The position numbers and the translations under genes are program-made. The notes under the pieces were generated by a model. That model had not been told where the DNA came from, did no database searches, and saw only the letters and a program-made list of their open reading frames with translations. This document shows positions 33,354-41,788 of a DNA stretch of 64,000 nucleotides, piece after piece; position 1 is the first letter of the stretch, and each line of letters begins with the position of its first letter. This DNA is from CATOSP01 sp965216155 (GTDB taxonomy: Bacteria > Chloroflexota > Dehalococcoidia > Lucifugimonadales > UBA3495): NCBI GenBank assembly GCA_965216155.1, contig CBDCFD010000006.1, positions 930,001-994,000 on the forward strand, written 5' to 3'.

Positions 33354-34061
33354 CTATTCCTTGACGTCTTTGTACCCTGTGTTGAGAGGGTCGAACCCTT
33401 TGGGGAAGCGGGTGGTCTCGTCCCATACCGCCAGGCTTAAGTCGGAGCGGTGCAGGCTGGCCTCGTGGAAGTTTGCGCCGCGCATATCCGTACCGGTCCA
33501 CATGGAGTCACGGATCATAGCCTTGGTAAAGTCCGTCCCGGTCATTATCGCGCGGTCCAGGTCTGCTCCGTTCATGTTGGCCGCACGAAAGCTGGCACTG
33601 GTCAGGTTGGTGTTTCGCAAGTCTACTTCGAGCATGGTTGCGGAGCTCACATCGGCGTCAGTAAGATCCGCGAATAGGAAGCAGGCCCTTACAGCGCGGC
33701 TTCCGCTGAGTGTTGCGCCGTTTAGACAAGCCCTCTTGAAATCTGCCCAATGGAGGTTGGCCCCGGTTACGTTGGCCCCGCTGAGGTCCGCGCCGGTTAG
33801 GGTAGCCCTCCCGAGGTTTGCGGATGACAGGACTGCCCCGGTCAGGTTGGCTCCCGCGAGGCTCGCACGGAAGAGATTGGCGTAGGAGAGGTCCGCACCC
33901 CTTAAGTCCGCCTTGCGGATCTTGCAACCCTGGAGGTCGGCCTGGGTCAAGTCTGCGCCAGCCAATTCCAAGATGGTGTCGGGGTTTTCCGCGCGCCAAG
34001 CGGCAAAGACCGCCGGGCCGGATGTCACTACAGATAGATGTTCTGGATTAACCACTGGCAA
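33354..34061 (-). CDS. pentapeptide-repeat protein
   Basis: The body is about 30 tandem A(D/N)LXX pentapeptides (ADLTQADLQG, ANLTGAVLSS, ADLSGANVTG), which fold into a right-handed quadrilateral beta-helix. The N-terminal VNPEHLSVVTSG..FAAWRAENP is the usual lead-in of this subgroup, which supports the TTG start at 34061 with GGAG close upstream. An ATG at 34115 lies inside a hairpin and would add 18 atypical residues. Some such proteins mimic DNA and protect gyrase; no specific role can be claimed. Confidence 0.85.
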   Translation of the reverse strand: MPVVNPEHLSVVTSGPAVFAAWRAENPDTILELAGADLTQADLQGCKIRKADLRGADLSYANLFRASLAGANLTGAVLSSANLGRATLTGADLSGANVTGANLHWADFKRACLNGATLSGSRAVRACFLFADLTDADVSSATMLEVDLRNTNLTSASFRAANMNGADLDRAIMTGTDFTKAMIRDSMWTGTDMRGANFHEASLHRSDLSLAVWDETTRFPKGFDPLNTGYKDVKE

Positions 34062-34088
34062 AGCTCCGCGACCGTGGATTTCATGAAA

Positions 34089-34116
34089 GATGCAGTCCCT
34101 GGCCCAGGACTGCATC
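34089..34116. terminator. hairpin between SelW gene and pentapeptide gene
   Basis: GATGCAGTCCCTGG and CCAGGACTGCATC are near-perfect inverted repeats with almost no loop, lying just beyond the stop of the SelW-like gene. There is no T tract, so termination is only possible, not shown. Confidence 0.4.
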
Positions 34117-34147
34117 TCGATGCCGGTATCCTGGAAAAAGGTGTCCG

Positions 34148-34447
34148 CTAATCGTTGGCCAGGGCATCGTCAAAGTCAAAGACTTTCTCGGCTACGATCA
34201 TCTTCAACTCGTTTACCTTTGGCCAATTGGGGTAGCCGCCCTCGTCTTCCTTCCGGTCGAATATCTTTTCTCCGTTCAGGAATACCTCCAAGCGGCCCGC
34301 GCCCTGGGGAGTCATCTTGATTGCCACGTCTCCCGCGTTTTGGGAAGACCATAGCTCCGTCGCCAGCCACGAGGCGACCGGGTAGTACCCTCAAGGTACA
34401 CAGTAGACTATGTCGACCTCGACCTTGCCGAATTCAGGGTCAGCCAT
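34148..34447 (-). CDS. SelW/Rdx-family selenoprotein 1 (in-frame UGA = Sec)
   Basis: 99 residues if UGA at 34393-34391 is read as selenocysteine. The start is ATG 34447, with AAGGAG eight bases upstream. The motif is VDIVYCVPU, a CxxU redox centre at residues 16-19 that matches the thioredoxin-like SelW/SelT/SelH (Rdx) family. After the UGA the same frame continues with strong family features (YYPVASWLATELW, RLEVFLNGEKIFDRKEDEGG) to TAG at 34148. A hairpin follows the UGA at the right place. Without readthrough only 18 residues would be made. Likely a redox protein. Confidence 0.85.
34359..34378 (-). promoter_or_regulatory. bacterial SECIS-like hairpin of selenoprotein 1
   Basis: Immediately 3' of the UGA, GTCGCC pairs with GGCGAC around the loop TCGTGGCT. 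The core CGCC-n-CGTGG-nn-GGCG begins 14 bases after the UGA, exactly as in selenoprotein 2. Confidence 0.65.
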
Positions 34448-34545
34448 ATCACTCCTTGAAACGTTGGTGGTATATTCGAAGTGTAATGAATAGTTATTAG
34501 GCTTGCAACCGGGACACCCGGTGTCCCGGTCAGGTTGGTCTTCAA

Positions 34546-34863
34546 CTATAGGAAGCGGGTCAAAAGGTTCACAGCGATTGATGCGGCGACAGCTCCAATG
34601 AGACCGAGCTGCCAATATATCAACCGGTCGATGCGCTGACCGACGAGGTCTATTCGCCTTTCCACATCGTCGATTCGCTGGGTAGCCCGGTCAATCCGTT
34701 GGTTAACCCGGTCATATTGCTGATCAAGCCGGTCGAACCGCCCGTTCATCTCTGTCCGGAGGCCGCGCACGTCCTGTCCTACCCGGTCGAGGCGGTTCGC
34801 AATTTGCGCGAAGGAACCTTCCAGATTAGCGATCCGTTCTTCTATGGTTGGCGGATTGGTCAT
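34546..34863 (-). CDS. coiled-coil protein with C-terminal membrane anchor
   Basis: 105 residues: a long heptad-rich helix (residues about 5-75, with repeated RIDRATQRIDDVERRID-like units) and one C-terminal membrane segment (LGLIGAVAASIAVNLL). Same architecture as the proteins at 12133, 12589 and 46364. Likely tail-anchored and oligomeric, with the coil in the cytoplasm. Function unknown. Confidence 0.7.
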   Translation of the reverse strand: MTNPPTIEERIANLEGSFAQIANRLDRVGQDVRGLRTEMNGRFDRLDQQYDRVNQRIDRATQRIDDVERRIDLVGQRIDRLIYWQLGLIGAVAASIAVNLLTRFL

Positions 34864-34878
34864 GCGGCGGCTCGCAAG

Positions 34879-35307
34879 CTAGCGGCTGGGCACCAGGGCC
34901 GTCCCCATTCCGATGGCTGTCTTGTTTCCGTCCTGGTTTTCGCAGGAGAGATCAACGCTGACCAGCGTTCCGCCGGGAGTATCTTCTTGGTGGGCCACCG
35001 CCCCGGTTACCGTTATCGTGTCCCCGCCCTTTACCGGACGCAGAAACTTCAGGTTGACCGTCCCACTGTGGTTGAAGACCTCCGGGCCGAAGAACCTTCG
35101 CAACGATTCCGCCGCGAAGGCCACCGACATCCTGCCCGAGGCAATGGCGTAGTTGGTGCCCAACCTGCGCTGTGCCAACTCCGGGCTATTGTGGATGTTC
35201 TCCCGGTCCAGGATGCCACATGACTCGAACTGGTCGATGCTGGTTTGGGTGATAGACTTGGTGACCGAGGGAATCTGCGCTCCCACGTCTAGGTTTGCGG
35301 TTGCCAT
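34879..35307 (-). CDS. MaoC-like hotdog dehydratase subunit
   Basis: 142 residues of the MaoC/hotdog type (GRMSVAFAAESLRRFFG, FLRPVKGGDTITVTGAV). ATG at 35307 overlaps the end of the companion hotdog gene by 19 bases, so the two are coupled and probably form a heteromer equivalent to the fused protein at 13783-14766. Likely acts on acyl-CoA or acyl-ACP; the substrate is unknown. Confidence 0.78.
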   Translation of the reverse strand: MATANLDVGAQIPSVTKSITQTSIDQFESCGILDRENIHNSPELAQRRLGTNYAIASGRMSVAFAAESLRRFFGPEVFNHSGTVNLKFLRPVKGGDTITVTGAVAHQEDTPGGTLVSVDLSCENQDGNKTAIGMGTALVPSR

Positions 35308-35714
35308 TTCTTGCCCACCTCGTCGGGTTTTTTCATCTGGTACGTGCGTAGCCTCTCCAGGAGACGGCCGTCCTCGTCGACGGCGGTGGCCTCGATAACC
35401 AGGTATGGTTTATCGCGCCGCAGGTACTTGTCGGCGATCCGGCCGGTGACGTATATCTTCTTGCCCGGGACCGGCGGATTGAAAAATTCTACCTCATTGC
35501 CGGCATTCACACCGCCTGTCGTGTCATCGTAGACCATGTTCAGGGCGGTAGCGTCGTGCTTTACGGCCAGGGTGGGGAAGGTGGCTTCAGGGTCGTCGAT
35601 GGATGCCCGGAAGTTGTCCAGCATCTCCTGGGTCATCACGTATTCGTAGGAACCCAGCTCTTCCCCTATCTCCACCTGGTCATAAACGAACTCTTTCAGG
35701 TCTTGGTCAGTCAT
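35289..35714 (-). CDS. MaoC N-terminal/FAS1-like hotdog subunit
   Basis: 141 residues. TFPTLAVKHDATALNMVYDD and NPPVPGKKIYVTGRIADKY are typical of the N-terminal hotdog half of two-domain dehydratases. First gene of the overlapping pair with 34879-35307. ATG at 35714. Such N-terminal halves usually lack catalytic residues and serve in substrate binding. Confidence 0.75.
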   Translation of the reverse strand: MTDQDLKEFVYDQVEIGEELGSYEYVMTQEMLDNFRASIDDPEATFPTLAVKHDATALNMVYDDTTGGVNAGNEVEFFNPPVPGKKIYVTGRIADKYLRRDKPYLVIEATAVDEDGRLLERLRTYQMKKPDEVGKKWQPQT

Positions 35715-35898
35715 GTCTCGACTCCTGTGCGGAGGGATGGCGGGGATTCAGGCCAATATTTTAACATGGAACGTGCGCGACTGGCCGGGGAGTCGATTTG
35801 GATAGATATCGTGCGGGCGTTGTAGTACCCACCATCCCCATGCCCTATAATGAATTCCCAACGGCGTAAGCTTCAACGTTTGAACGTTTGAGAGAAAC

Positions 35899-36678
35899 AT
35901 GGACCTCACCTTTGAGCGAGGGGACCCACAGCAGCCTAAAGGCCATGCCATCGTCTACTTCCGGGTGAACACCGAGCCGGACAAAGTGTATGCGACCTAC
36001 GTGATAATCCTGCCGGTCAAGGCGGACCTCGGTAAGTACGTACCCCCATTCTTGGCCTCCCATCTGGGGAACATGCCCCTGAACGACCTTTCGGCTTTTG
36101 CCATGCCGCCATTGCCCGAGGCTGTCGATAGTTACGAGGAATTGGACCGTCTCAGTAGACTTCGGGAAGATGACATGGCCTTTGCCGGCAGCATGTTCTC
36201 CTTCGACCTGCCGCGGATGATGGAGTCGGTTACCGAAGCGGTGCAGGCTTATTCCGACCTATGTGAACGCAGGTTCGGCGCGTTGGGGAACGCGGTACCG
36301 GAGTCTCTGGTCGAGGCTACCGCCCCGGAATCGGAGGAAGACCGCTCCTTCCACGTCAACGAAGTGCTATTCAGCTTGATGGGTGAGAAAGACAAGCTGG
36401 CTGAGCTGGCGCGCCTGCTGGGGCGTTTGCGTTTCGCCGTCGAAGGTCGGGACGCGAATACGGTGGAAGAAGTCTCCGAAGAGATTACGACCCTTGCCCG
36501 CCACCTGCCCGATGAGTTCCGGGTGCCCAACCTGCTGGTGGTTGCCAAGGACTCGTCGCAACGAGGGTCGATGCTTGCTCAGCTATACCTGGACAGGTGT
36601 TTCCGCCTCTCGGATGGCGACGTTTCCACCGCCCAGAACCTGGCCGACCAGATACAGTCCCTAGAGTCCGAGGGCTAA
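35899..36678 (+). CDS. conserved-type hypothetical protein
   Basis: 259 residues, soluble and acidic, with a beta-rich N-terminal half (KGHAIVYFRVNTEPDKVYATYV..) and a helical C-terminal half (LAELARLLGRLRFAVEGRD, VEEVSEEITTLARHLPDEF). No signal or membrane segment. I do not recognise the family. A TATAAT at 35846-35851 lies 48 bases upstream, but its -35 is poor. It precedes recF by 111 bases; recF seems to have its own promoter. Confidence 0.65.
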   Translation: MDLTFERGDPQQPKGHAIVYFRVNTEPDKVYATYVIILPVKADLGKYVPPFLASHLGNMPLNDLSAFAMPPLPEAVDSYEELDRLSRLREDDMAFAGSMFSFDLPRMMESVTEAVQAYSDLCERRFGALGNAVPESLVEATAPESEEDRSFHVNEVLFSLMGEKDKLAELARLLGRLRFAVEGRDANTVEEVSEEITTLARHLPDEFRVPNLLVVAKDSSQRGSMLAQLYLDRCFRLSDGDVSTAQNLADQIQSLESEG

Positions 36679-36742
36679 CTTCCCGTCATTCCACGTCTGG
36701 TCTGCTCCCGCACTGTCCCGCGCCCGTGATTCTGTGCCTTGC

Positions 36743-36751
36743 TGGTACAAT
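36743..36751 (+). promoter_or_regulatory. extended -10 promoter of recF
   Basis: TGG directly before TACAAT, 38 bases upstream of the recF TTG start. Confidence 0.4.
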
Positions 36752-36789
36752 AGGGCCGTGTCCCAGGCGCACGAGAAGGGGTCGAGCGG

Positions 36790-38007
36790 TTGGCTTATCT
36801 TTCACGTCTCAGGCTGACCAATTTCAGGAGCTTTGAAGACCTGGACTTGGCGTTGCCTCCGGGGGTTGTGGTGTTTTTCGGGGCCAACGCTCAGGGGAAA
36901 ACCACGCTCCTGGAGGCGGTCTACCTGCTGGCCATCGCCCGTTCATTTCGCGCGGAGAACGAGCGTGAAGTGGTCCGTCTCGATGCGTTGCCGGAGGGCG
37001 GGCAGGCCCTGGTCGGCGGCGAATTGGAGCGGTCCGGGGAGCGTCTATCGGTCTACGTCGGCTACCAGTCCGGCCAGGGGGTCCAAGGGAATGGACATGG
37101 CAGGAGCGGCAACGGCCGGCTTTCGATCCGCAAAGAAATTCGCGTTAGCAGGGTCCGCAAGACAGCGGCGGAGTTGGTCGGCATCGTGAACGCGGTGCTC
37201 TTTACCGCTGAGGATATCCAACTTGTTTTTGGTCCACCTTCCGGACGCCGGCGTTATCTGAACATCCTCATTTCTCAGTCCGATCCCACCTACTTGAAGG
37301 CGTTGCAACGCTATCAGAGGATCGTTCAACAGCGGAACCAGTTACTCAGGATGCTAAAGTACGGCCGCGCCGGTGCAGATGAAATGGCCTTTTGGGACGA
37401 TGAGTTGGTCCGGGAAGGGTCATGGTTGACCTGGAGGCGCAGCGAGACGGTGAGGGAGCTTGGTCCGATGTGCGAGCAGCACCATGGGCTCCTGAGCGGA
37501 GATGTGGAGGAGCTTCTTGTCCAATATCGGCCCAGTGTTCCGCTGGGCGAAGACCTTACCGCTACCGAGCATATTTTCCGGGACAACTTGGCTGGATCCG
37601 AGCAAAGGGAGCGGGCGACGTCTACAACCGCCGTGGGCCCCCATCGTGACGATCTGGGCTTGCAGATAGATCGTGTGGAGATGCGGTCCTACGCATCCCG
37701 TGGACAGGCGAGGACCATGGCGCTCGCGCTCCGCTTGGCCGAAGCGGCCTTCCTGGAGGTGGTGCGCGGTGAAGGTCCAATTGTGCTGCTCGACGACGTT
37801 CTCTCGGAAATGGACTCAACCCGGCGGCGGCGGGTGCTGGAGCAAGTTACCCGGTTCCAGCAGACGATGATAACCACGACCGGCATGGAACAGGCAGGCG
37901 GCTTCTTCGGTCCAGCGGCGCATTTCTTCCGAGTGAACGGCGGGGAAGTGGCCAAAGTGTCGTATGATGAAGCATCATTAGCCGTGCATAACAGCGGGAA
38001 GGACTGA
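36790..38007 (+). CDS. recF: DNA replication and repair protein RecF
   Basis: 405-residue SMC-like ATPase that loads RecA at gaps with RecO and RecR. Walker A is FFGANAQGKTTLLEA, the signature region SRGQARTMALALRLAEA, and Walker B PIVLLDDVLSEMD. TTG start at 36790 with AAGGGG upstream. It contains a Gly/Asn-rich insert at about residues 96-112. dnaA, dnaN and gyrB, frequent neighbours elsewhere, are absent; purL follows 16 bases downstream. Confidence 0.94.
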   Translation: MAYLSRLRLTNFRSFEDLDLALPPGVVVFFGANAQGKTTLLEAVYLLAIARSFRAENEREVVRLDALPEGGQALVGGELERSGERLSVYVGYQSGQGVQGNGHGRSGNGRLSIRKEIRVSRVRKTAAELVGIVNAVLFTAEDIQLVFGPPSGRRRYLNILISQSDPTYLKALQRYQRIVQQRNQLLRMLKYGRAGADEMAFWDDELVREGSWLTWRRSETVRELGPMCEQHHGLLSGDVEELLVQYRPSVPLGEDLTATEHIFRDNLAGSEQRERATSTTAVGPHRDDLGLQIDRVEMRSYASRGQARTMALALRLAEAAFLEVVRGEGPIVLLDDVLSEMDSTRRRRVLEQVTRFQQTMITTTGMEQAGGFFGPAAHFFRVNGGEVAKVSYDEASLAVHNSGKD

Positions 38008-38023
38008 CCCTGGACCCGGTAGT

Positions 38024-40228
38024 ATGCCAGTAACCCAAGAGCAACTAGACGAAATCGCCCTTACCCGGGCCGAATACGACCTGATAGTCGACCGATTGGA
38101 CCGCGAACCCAACCCGGTTGAGTTGGGAATGTTTGGCGCTTTATGGAGCGAGCACTGCGCATACAAACATTCCGCGCCTCTGCTGCGATTGTTGCCCAGC
38201 CGGTCACCGCGGGTGTTGTCTCAACAGGGAGCGGAAAACGCAGGCGCAGTGGACCTGGGCGGCGGCCTGGTGGCGGTATTCAAGGTGGAATCACACAACC
38301 ACCCCTCGGCGGTGGAGCCGCTGCAGGGCGCGGCCACGGGGGTCGGCGGTATTGTCCGTGACATTCTGGCCATGGGTGCACGACCTGTCGCACTTCTGAA
38401 CTCGCTGCGGTTCGGGCCGTTGGAGGAACCACGGAACCGTCACCTGTTTCATGGAGTGGTGGGCGGTATTTCCTGGTACGGCAACTGCATCGGCGTGCCA
38501 GACGTGGCGGGGGAGATCTACTTCGACCCCTGCTATTCCCAGAACCCGTTGGTCAATGCGATGTGTGTCGGCCTGGTGGAACAGGGAAACCTTGCTACGG
38601 CGTCGGCTGGAGACGAGGGCAACGTGCTCCTGCTGGTGGGCTCGGACACTGGGCGGGACGGCATCCACGGTGCGTCGGGGCTGGCTTCCCGCACGTTTGA
38701 GGAGGAACAAGAGCTGCGGCCCACGGTGCAGGTGGGCAACCCTTTCTTGGAGAAAGTGCTCATCGAGGCTTGCCTGGAAGCCCTGGGCACCGGCTGGGTG
38801 AAAGGGATTCAAGACCTGGGCGCTGCCGGTTTAACTAGCGCCAGCGTCGAGTCGGCGGCCCGGGCGGGACGGGGAATCATCCTCGATGTGTCTCGGGTCC
38901 AGCGGCGTGAGAAGGGGATGACCTCCTACGAGGTTATGCTCTCGGAGTCGCAGGAACGCATGATTCTGGTCGTCCCTCCCAACGGGGTCAATAGCGTCCG
39001 GAAAGTATTTGAAAAGTGGGAAGTTGCCTGTCTGGAGATCGGAGTAGTTACGGGCGATAGTGAAGCTGTGGTCGTCGACGCCGCGCAACCCGTTGCCAGC
39101 GTCCCGATCCGGCACCTGTCCAACCCGCCGCGCTACCGGCTCAAAGGCTCTCCGTCAGCGGACTACGCCGAGCGGCAGCGGCTGTCTCTGGCTGACGTAC
39201 CTGTCCCAGGGTCACCGCCGGAGAGAGTGCTTTTGGAGCTCCTGGCCTCGGCCAACATTGCGAGCCGGGAGCCGGTCTTCCGGCAATACGACCACCAGGT
39301 GCAGACAAACACGGTCCTGGGCCCGGGGGGAGACGCGGCAGTCCTGCGATTGAAAGGCACTGGGAAAGCTATCGCCTTGAGCATCGACGGCAACGGGCGG
39401 TATTGTTACCTGGACCCTTATCAGGGAGGCCAGATCGCGGTGGCCGAGGTCTGCCGGAACCTTAGCTGCTCCGGGGCCGAACCGCTGGCGCTCACCGACT
39501 GTCTCAACTTTGGAGACCCAGGGAGGCCCGAGATATACCACCAACTCGAGTGGTGCGTGCGGGGGATGGGCCATGCTTGCCGCTCCCTGGATGTTCCGGT
39601 CGTGAGCGGTAACGTAAGCCTGTACAACGAGTCCACTGGACAAGCTATCTTCCCCACCCCGGTGATCGGAGGACTGGGGGTAATTGAAGACGTGACCCGG
39701 TGTGTGGGTTCGGCGTTCACAGGGGAAGGGATGGTGGTGGCACTCCTGGGCGGCCACATTGACAGGCCGAGGGCTTCGGACTTGGCGGGCAGCGAGTACT
39801 TGCGTGTGATCCACGATGCGGTTGCAGGCCGTCCGGTTATCGGAATTGAGTACGAGAAACGGTTGCAGGCTCTTTGCCGTCGTGCCATCGGTCAAGGTCT
39901 GGTGTCGTCAGCCCACGATTGCTCCGACGGCGGGCTGGCCGTGGCCCTGTGCGAATGCTGCATTCAAGGCGGCGTGGGATTCAGCAGTCAGACCAATTGG
40001 CCGAAAAGGTGGGACGTGGCCCTATTTGGGGAGCGTCAGTCCCGTATCGTGATCTCTTTCCCGGAATCATCTTGGGATGATTTGGCGGAGTTGGCCGCGG
40101 GCTCAGGCGTCGGTCTGCGCAGGCTGGGGACCACCGGCGGGGCTCGTTTGCGGCTGGGCCAGCTCTTGGACCTTCCAATGGATGAAGTAGCCGGGGCCTG
40201 GAAACACGGTTTGGAGAAGGCGGTTTGA
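38024..40228 (+). CDS. purL: phosphoribosylformylglycinamidine synthase subunit PurL
   Basis: 734 residues, the small-type PurL that works with PurQ and PurS to convert FGAR to FGAM in purine synthesis. LGMFGALWSEHCAYKHS, FKVESHNHPSAVEP and GVGGIVRDILAMGARP are diagnostic, as is the second half (YLDPYQGGQIAVAEVCRNL, SAHDCSDGGLAVALCE). purQ and purS are not in the window. Its stop overlaps the start of the glycosyltransferase by 4 bases. Confidence 0.97.
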   Translation: MPVTQEQLDEIALTRAEYDLIVDRLDREPNPVELGMFGALWSEHCAYKHSAPLLRLLPSRSPRVLSQQGAENAGAVDLGGGLVAVFKVESHNHPSAVEPLQGAATGVGGIVRDILAMGARPVALLNSLRFGPLEEPRNRHLFHGVVGGISWYGNCIGVPDVAGEIYFDPCYSQNPLVNAMCVGLVEQGNLATASAGDEGNVLLLVGSDTGRDGIHGASGLASRTFEEEQELRPTVQVGNPFLEKVLIEACLEALGTGWVKGIQDLGAAGLTSASVESAARAGRGIILDVSRVQRREKGMTSYEVMLSESQERMILVVPPNGVNSVRKVFEKWEVACLEIGVVTGDSEAVVVDAAQPVASVPIRHLSNPPRYRLKGSPSADYAERQRLSLADVPVPGSPPERVLLELLASANIASREPVFRQYDHQVQTNTVLGPGGDAAVLRLKGTGKAIALSIDGNGRYCYLDPYQGGQIAVAEVCRNLSCSGAEPLALTDCLNFGDPGRPEIYHQLEWCVRGMGHACRSLDVPVVSGNVSLYNESTGQAIFPTPVIGGLGVIEDVTRCVGSAFTGEGMVVALLGGHIDRPRASDLAGSEYLRVIHDAVAGRPVIGIEYEKRLQALCRRAIGQGLVSSAHDCSDGGLAVALCECCIQGGVGFSSQTNWPKRWDVALFGERQSRIVISFPESSWDDLAELAAGSGVGLRRLGTTGGARLRLGQLLDLPMDEVAGAWKHGLEKAV

Positions 40229-41403
40229 GCGCTGAGCCTTTGCGTGTACTGTTCCTGACGCCCTATTTCAGGCCGTATCTCGGCGGCATTGAACGCGCCA
40301 TCGAGCAACTTACGTTCCAGATACAGAAGTCGCCGGACGTCGAGGCCGTGGCGGTCCTGACCACCAAGTACTCTTTTCCCAGGGTGCCGCAACCCACCTG
40401 GGCCGACCGCGACACCACTCCCGAGGGGATAGGAATATACCGGCTGGACGGGTTCCCCCGCCGCTCGATTCCCCTCTACTCGGTCCCGCTGGTCTGGTTC
40501 TCCCCGAGGCAGGTCCGCCGGTACCTGGAGGAGTTCAACCCCAACGTGGTCCACTTTGTCGGCGACGGCTGGTTCTGGGGGCACTTCTGGTCATGGTTCT
40601 GGTTCCGGAACAAGGCCCGGTTTGTGTTCACGCCCTCCTACCACGAATTGCCCATCAGCCGGTGGTGGCTGCGCCCCATAAACTCCTTCATTTGTAACGT
40701 GATGGACAGCGTGATAACCCTTACGCGGCAGGAGTCCCATCTGGTGCGGCGGGACTACTGGGTGCGGGAGCGGAAGCTTGGGACCATTGGCTGGGGGGCG
40801 CCTCTCCCTGACGATCTGGATAGTCTTAAAAACAAGACGGGATCAGAGGACGCCAATGAGGCTGAAGAGCCCATGACCGTCCTGTGTGTAGGGCGCCTTG
40901 GCAGGCACAAAGGGCAAGAGTGGCTGTTAAACGTTTACAAGCAGGTCCGGGGTCAGTTCCAACGGCGCGTGCGCTTGGTTTTGGTGGGCCGGGACGAAGG
41001 AGACGAGGAGAAGATCCGGGATATGGTGAACACCGCTTCCCTGGAGGGCGAGGTCCAGATGGTGGGCGAGGTCTCGGACGAAGAGCTGGCCGCCTGGTAC
41101 GCCAGGGCGGACATCTTCGTGTTGTTCTCCCATTATGAGGCGTTCGGCCTGGTGTTCTTCGAGGCGATGGCCTACGGGGCGCCGGTGTTGACCCACGACG
41201 TAGGCGCGAACCGGGAACTGTTAACCCGCGGCGCGGTCGTGGTACCCAGGTTCGACCCGCAAGAAGCAGGCGCCCAACTGGTCCGCCTCGTCAACGACGA
41301 CAAATACCGTCGAGAACTGGGCCAGGACGCCCAGGAGTACGCTCTGGCCGAGTTCACCTGGAACGCCGTGGGGGAGAAGTATTTGAGGGTGTACAAAGAG
41401 TAG
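40225..41403 (+). CDS. glycosyltransferase, GT4 family
   Basis: 392 residues with the GT-B fold. The N-terminal LTPYFRPYLGGIERAIEQL is the acceptor-side glycine-rich loop, VGRLGRHKGQEWLLN begins the nucleotide-sugar domain, and SHYEAFGLVFFEAMAYGAPV is the E-x7-E-like donor motif of GT4. TTG start overlaps the purL stop (TTTGA), so it is probably in the recF-purL operon by position only. The sugar and acceptor are unknown. Confidence 0.9.
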   Translation: MSAEPLRVLFLTPYFRPYLGGIERAIEQLTFQIQKSPDVEAVAVLTTKYSFPRVPQPTWADRDTTPEGIGIYRLDGFPRRSIPLYSVPLVWFSPRQVRRYLEEFNPNVVHFVGDGWFWGHFWSWFWFRNKARFVFTPSYHELPISRWWLRPINSFICNVMDSVITLTRQESHLVRRDYWVRERKLGTIGWGAPLPDDLDSLKNKTGSEDANEAEEPMTVLCVGRLGRHKGQEWLLNVYKQVRGQFQRRVRLVLVGRDEGDEEKIRDMVNTASLEGEVQMVGEVSDEELAAWYARADIFVLFSHYEAFGLVFFEAMAYGAPVLTHDVGANRELLTRGAVVVPRFDPQEAGAQLVRLVNDDKYRRELGQDAQEYALAEFTWNAVGEKYLRVYKE

Positions 41404-41524
41404 GCCGTTCAGTTATGAGATAATTCCCGTCCGATGTCCCGGCCCGTAGCCCGTCAGACGAAGGCGGTAGGCCGGGGCAGATGCCACACTCATAACGGGA
41501 CATTCAGAAAGGATTACTGTTGTG

Positions 41525-41788
41525 ATGAAGCCATATCCTTACTGGAATGACGACTGGGACCCTGAAGAGCCAGTAGCAGAATGCTATTACTGCGGCATAC
41601 TCCTCGACCCGAGGTTCGACTGGTATTGTGTCCGTTGCATCCGTCCGGCGTGTGACAACTGCTCCCAGGCGTGCCCGGAAATTGATGACTGCGACATAAC
41701 CTGCTCCCGGTGTGTGGTGCCGCATTGGTTTGATACCCACACCTCCATCGGACGCATGATGGTGATTTGGGAAGGGCAAACAGGATGA
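41525..41788 (+). CDS. small zinc-ribbon-like protein
   Basis: 87 residues with paired cysteines CYYCGI, CVRCIRPACDNC and CSRCV, suggesting two treble-clef or ribbon zinc sites. Highly acidic and aromatic N-terminus. ATG at 41525 (a GTG directly before it is also possible), with AAAGGA upstream. Its stop overlaps the start of the tandem winged-helix gene (ATGA), so the two are translated together. No family recognised. Confidence 0.65.
   Translation: MKPYPYWNDDWDPEEPVAECYYCGILLDPRFDWYCVRCIRPACDNCSQACPEIDDCDITCSRCVVPHWFDTHTSIGRMMVIWEGQTG

Noticed and set aside
34176..34394. 72-residue minus-strand frame in the post-UGA part of selenoprotein 1
   Set aside because: It is out of frame with the Rdx-family sequence and has no homology features; the UGA-readthrough frame explains the region.
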